A DNA stretch of 64,000 nt, from assembly GCF_007829835.1 (NCBI RefSeq), contig NZ_VIWP01000003.1:744001-808000 (forward strand), read 5' to 3'. This stretch comes from Neorhizobium alkalisoli. Its GTDB lineage: Bacteria; Pseudomonadota; Alphaproteobacteria; Rhizobiales; Rhizobiaceae. The position numbers and the translations under genes are program-made. Every line of letters begins with the position of its first letter. Position 1 is the first letter of the stretch. Below are positions 61,230-64,000 of the stretch, in pieces. A model generated the notes under the pieces. It was not told the DNA's origin, ran no database searches, and saw nothing but the letters and a program-made list of their open reading frames with translations.

Positions 61230-62354
61230 ATGTTCCATTTCATCCTCGGTCTTCCCTGGCTGGTCGTGGTCTTCCGCTTCATTGCCCCGCTTCCCTGGAT
61301 CCTGCCGCTGAAGATCATTCTCGCAGGCGTCCTGCTCGTCGCCTCGCAGCATCTGCTGATCAGCCGCCTCTCATCCGGCTCGGTCTTCGCGCCGGAATAT
61401 CCGCGGCCGCTGATCATTCTCTTCAACGTGCTGTTCGGTGCGATGGTGCTGCTGGCCGTCATGCAGATTGCGCTGGACGTGGTTTCGATCGTTCTCATCC
61501 CGGTCCTGCGCCATTTCCCGGCCGTTCCGCCGGAACTGCGTTATGCGATGGGCGTGCTCGCCATCGGGCTGGCCTCATGGGGCGTGGCGCAGGCAGTGCG
61601 CGTGCCGCCGGAAAAGAACGTCGAGATCGCCATCAAGAACCTTCCGCCGGCCTTTGAGGGGTACCGCATCCTGCAGCTCACCGACCTGCATATCAGCCGC
61701 CTCTTCCCGAAATCCTGGGCAGAAGCGGTGGTGAAAGAATCGAATGCGCTGAATGTCGATCTGATCACCATCACCGGCGACTTCATCGACGGCAGCGTAG
61801 AGTCCCGCCGCGAGGACGTCGCGCCGCTTGCAGGGCTGCGCGCCCGCGACGGCGTGCTCGGCATTCCCGGCAATCATGAATATTTCTTCAGCTACGAGGA
61901 CTGGATGAAGCGTGACACCGACCTTGGTGTCCAAATGCTTCTCAACCGGCATGCAGTGATCGAACGCGGCGACGGCCAGCTGGTGATCGCCGGCGTCACC
62001 GACCTTGCAGCAACCCGCAGCAATTACCCCTCGCCCGACCTGTCCGCCGCGCTTGCCGGTGCCCCGAAGGACGCCCCCGTCATCCTGCTCGACCATCAGC
62101 CGCGCATGGCACCCCGGTCCGCCGAGGCGGGTGTCGCATTGCAGCTCTCGGGTCATACCCATGGCGGCATGGTGCAGGGTCTCGACCGGATCGTGGCCCG
62201 CAGCAATAACGGCTTTGTTTCAGGATTGTACCAGGTTGGCCGGTTGCAGCTTTACGTCAACAACGGCACAGCGCTGTGGCCGGGATTTGCGCTGCGCCTC
62301 GGAAAACCGTCGGAACTGACGGTGTTCACGTTGCGCCGGGATACAAACCCCTGA
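61230..62354 (+). CDS. Membrane-anchored metallophosphoesterase
   Basis: A 374-residue protein with four N-terminal spans (MFHFILGLPWLVVVFRFIAPLPWILPLKIILAGVLLVAS, LIILFNVLFGAMVLLAVMQIALDVVSIVLIPV, LRYAMGVLAIGLASWGVAQAV). A calcineurin-like phosphoesterase domain follows, with the metal-site motifs LTDLHISRLF, TGDFIDGS, GIPGNHEYFF and SGHTHGGM. YaeI-type enzymes of this group can hydrolyse phospholipids or nucleotides. Start ATG with AAGGAC upstream. It is divergent from the marR operon. The substrate is not known. Confidence 0.88.
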   Translation: MFHFILGLPWLVVVFRFIAPLPWILPLKIILAGVLLVASQHLLISRLSSGSVFAPEYPRPLIILFNVLFGAMVLLAVMQIALDVVSIVLIPVLRHFPAVPPELRYAMGVLAIGLASWGVAQAVRVPPEKNVEIAIKNLPPAFEGYRILQLTDLHISRLFPKSWAEAVVKESNALNVDLITITGDFIDGSVESRREDVAPLAGLRARDGVLGIPGNHEYFFSYEDWMKRDTDLGVQMLLNRHAVIERGDGQLVIAGVTDLAATRSNYPSPDLSAALAGAPKDAPVILLDHQPRMAPRSAEAGVALQLSGHTHGGMVQGLDRIVARSNNGFVSGLYQVGRLQLYVNNGTALWPGFALRLGKPSELTVFTLRRDTNP

Positions 62355-62362
62355 AAACAGGA

Positions 62363-62382
62363 CTGGGGGCAAAAGCCCCCAG
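62363..62382. terminator. Terminator hairpin between convergent genes
   Basis: CTGGGGGC-AAAA-GCCCCCAG is a perfect 8-base stem between the metallophosphoesterase and hydrolase stop codons. Neither side has a strong T-run, so efficiency is uncertain. Confidence 0.5.
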
Positions 62383-62386
62383 ATCA

Positions 62387-63010
62387 TCAATTTGCAGACG
62401 CCCCATAGGGTGCCAAGAACGTTTTCACCGCATCGATCTCGTTCGGCCTGATTTCGTGGCCACCCGGATGCCATTCCAGCGTCACCGCATCGTTCTGGCG
62501 CTTGAAATAATCGGCAAGCTCGACCGTCAGCGGCACCGGGCAGATCGGATCGCGCTCACCTGCCGTGATCAGCACATGCGCCTGCGCTTCCACCTTGCGG
62601 TCGGCAGGCCTGAACGGGATGAGCGGATGCATCAGAACGCCCGCTTCGAACAGACCGGGATTCTCGATCATCACATTGGCCAGAATGTTGGCGCCGTTCG
62701 AAAAGCCGAGGCCGAGCACGGTAGAGGATTCGTAGCGGTCGCGATTGGCCGTCACGAACTCGCTCATCCGCTGCGTCGCTCGGTCCAGATCGTCGAGGTC
62801 ATAAACGCCCTCGCCCGTGCGCCGGAAAAACCGGGCCGCGCCATGTTCGGAAACATCACCGCGCGGCGAGACGATCGTCGCGCCCGGCAGAAGCCGGCTG
62901 CCGAAATCGAAGAACTGGTTTTCATCGCCGCCCGTGCCGTGAAAGACGAACAGGATCGGCGATCCGGGAGCACCGGGCCGCACCCGGTGCACATAGCTGT
63001 CGTAACTCAT
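62387..63010 (-). CDS. MhqD-like carboxylesterase/hydrolase
   Basis: A 207-residue alpha/beta hydrolase: FHGTGGDENQFFDFGSRLLPGATIVSPRGDVSEHGAARFFRR, nucleophile motif GLGFSNGANILANVMI (Ser), the acid in ITAGERDPICPVPLT and the His in GGHEIRPNEIDAVKTFL. This fits phospholipase/carboxylesterase-type proteins such as MhqD, which sit beside ring-cleaving dioxygenases and hydrolyse ring-fission products. It is 65 bases downstream of the dioxygenase gene on the same strand. Confidence 0.85.
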   Translation of the reverse strand: MSYDSYVHRVRPGAPGSPILFVFHGTGGDENQFFDFGSRLLPGATIVSPRGDVSEHGAARFFRRTGEGVYDLDDLDRATQRMSEFVTANRDRYESSTVLGLGFSNGANILANVMIENPGLFEAGVLMHPLIPFRPADRKVEAQAHVLITAGERDPICPVPLTVELADYFKRQNDAVTLEWHPGGHEIRPNEIDAVKTFLAPYGASAN

Positions 63011-63075
63011 GATCTTCTCCTGAATGCGTTTGAGCGGAGCGGCTTCTGCCGCCCCGCGATACCGTTGGCCGAGGC

Positions 63076-64000
63076 TTAAGCCAGCGGCTCCAGATGTTCT
63101 TCGAGAACCGAGCGCAGATGCGCATGCTGCTGCGGCAGCTTCAGCGCTTCACCGAGATGCGCCGTATCCTCGTCCCGGTCGAAGCCCGGTTCGTTCGTGG
63201 CGATCTCGAACAGTACGCCGCCCGGCGTGCGGAAATAGATCGCCCAGAAGTAATCGCGGTCGATGACCGGGGTCACCTGATAACCGGTATCCATCAGCGC
63301 CTTGCGGACTTCGAGCTGCTTTGCGCGGTTTTCAACCGCAAAGGCGATGTGATGCACCGAGCCGGCGCCGAGATGCGCATGGGCGATGTTCGGCATGGTC
63401 TCGATATCGATGAAATCGGCACCATTGCCGCCCGGAATGGCGAGACGCGTGACACCGTCCTTGGCATCGACCTGCTCATAACCCATGAACTTCAGCAATT
63501 CCGAAGTCGCACCCTCATCACGAAGCCGCAGCGCTGCGGAATGAAAACCACGGATCGCATGATCGGTGCCGACACCGTTGCCGGTCCACTGGGCACGGGC
63601 ATCGTCGCGAACTTCGACAAGGGCAAAACCATCGCCATCCGGGCCTGCGAAATGCAGCTGCTTTTCACCGAAGGCGCTATCGGCCTTGAGGCCATCGACG
63701 CCGGCTTTGGTCAGGCGGTCAGTCCAGAAGCCGAGCGCCCCTTCCGGAATGGAGAAGAGCGTCGTGCCGACTTCACCGGTGCCGGGACGGCCCTTGGCAA
63801 TGTGCGGGAACGGGAAATACGTCATGACCGAACCGGGCGTGCCGACTTCATCGCCGTAATAGAGATGATAGACATCCGGCGCATCGAAATTCACCGTCTT
63901 CTTGACGCGGCGCAGGCCGAGCGTGTCGGTGAAGAACTTGTTGTTGGTGCTGGCACTGGCAGCCATCGAGGTGACGTGGTGCAGGCCCTTGATCTGGTCG
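63076..64000 (-). CDS. MhqO-like ring-cleaving dioxygenase (5' end outside window)
   Basis: A VOC/glyoxalase-fold extradiol dioxygenase, at least 308 residues visible. The frame continues to the window edge (DQIKGLHHVTSMAASASTNNKFFTDTLGLRRVKKTVNFD), so the start lies a few codons beyond 64000, and the ATG at 63966 is internal. Candidate iron ligands are a His in LHHVTS, a His in SVHHIAFAVENRAK and the Glu in GVLFEIATNEPGF. This is the hydroquinone-dioxygenase (MhqO/PcpA-like) group, with two VOC modules. The hydrolase downstream is its probable partner. Confidence 0.87.
   Translation of the reverse strand, partial: DQIKGLHHVTSMAASASTNNKFFTDTLGLRRVKKTVNFDAPDVYHLYYGDEVGTPGSVMTYFPFPHIAKGRPGTGEVGTTLFSIPEGALGFWTDRLTKAGVDGLKADSAFGEKQLHFAGPDGDGFALVEVRDDARAQWTGNGVGTDHAIRGFHSAALRLRDEGATSELLKFMGYEQVDAKDGVTRLAIPGGNGADFIDIETMPNIAHAHLGAGSVHHIAFAVENRAKQLEVRKALMDTGYQVTPVIDRDYFWAIYFRTPGGVLFEIATNEPGFDRDEDTAHLGEALKLPQQHAHLRSVLEEHLEPLA

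Overview
The window looks like chromosomal DNA of a Rhizobiaceae-type alphaproteobacterium (Rhizobium, Neorhizobium or Agrobacterium relatives). The evidence is the CtrA/ChpT/SciP cell-cycle genes, an EipA (DUF1134) homologue, an alphaproteobacterial RpoH, the four-subunit soxBDAG sarcosine oxidase, several families common in rhizobia (DUF3422, DUF2793, DUF1127, DUF6867), high GC and GANTC clusters. It carries dense protein-coding genes on both strands. I saw no rRNA, tRNA, CRISPR array, transposase or complete mobile element.

Layout. 0.2-1.3 kb: an orphan CheD-like deamidase and a MOSC protein. 1.4-7 kb: a branched-chain amino-acid ABC system on the minus strand (livH-livM-livG-livF-DUF6867, then livJ behind its own terminator). 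7.2-15.2 kb: methyl-amine catabolism, with a dimethylglycine dehydrogenase and a soxB-D-A-G operon. 15.5-16.5 kb: a DUF2793 protein. 16.8-22.8 kb: a cell-cycle locus (sciP, pqiA-like, GNAT, fliJ, ctrA, a degenerate receiver, chpT, eipA). Near-consensus CtrA boxes lie before chpT and eipA, three GANTC sites lie before ctrA, and an AT-rich insert with one membrane-protein gene lies between chpT and eipA. 23-33.9 kb: a coiled-coil membrane protein, RNA-modification enzymes, regulators, a small Cys-rich protein, a DUF1127 protein, rpoH and a zinc alcohol dehydrogenase. 33.9-36 kb: a PepSY membrane protein, a tiny ORF and a DUF2946 protein behind a perfect dyad. 36-42 kb: a large proline/alanine-rich membrane protein, purA, a DMT permease and a degenerate transglutaminase-like protein.

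42-50.4 kb holds the most interesting accessory set: a creatininase-family amidohydrolase, a LysR regulator, and a divergent six-gene translationally coupled operon. That operon encodes an NMT1/THI5-type ABC importer, a cytosine-deaminase-like amidohydrolase, a VAO-type FAD oxidase and an NQO-type flavodoxin-fold reductase. I read it as an uncharacterised uptake and breakdown pathway for a nitrogenous heterocycle; the substrate cannot be named from sequence. 50.4-64 kb: envelope genes (DUF3422, lytic transglycosylase-like lipoprotein, YceI, L,D-transpeptidase), a 5TM-PAS-PAS-GGDEF diguanylate cyclase, a RidA/aldehyde dehydrogenase pair, a MarR-EmrA-EmrB efflux operon with a clear operator, a metallophosphoesterase, and an MhqD/MhqO-like hydrolase and ring-cleaving dioxygenase pair whose upstream gene runs off the right edge.

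Two observations stand out. The first is the CtrA wiring of the cell-cycle locus, including a 13-bp direct repeat made of the chpT and eipA CtrA boxes that brackets the AT-rich insert. The second is the heterocycle-catabolism operon with its three hairpins between the binding-protein gene and the rest.
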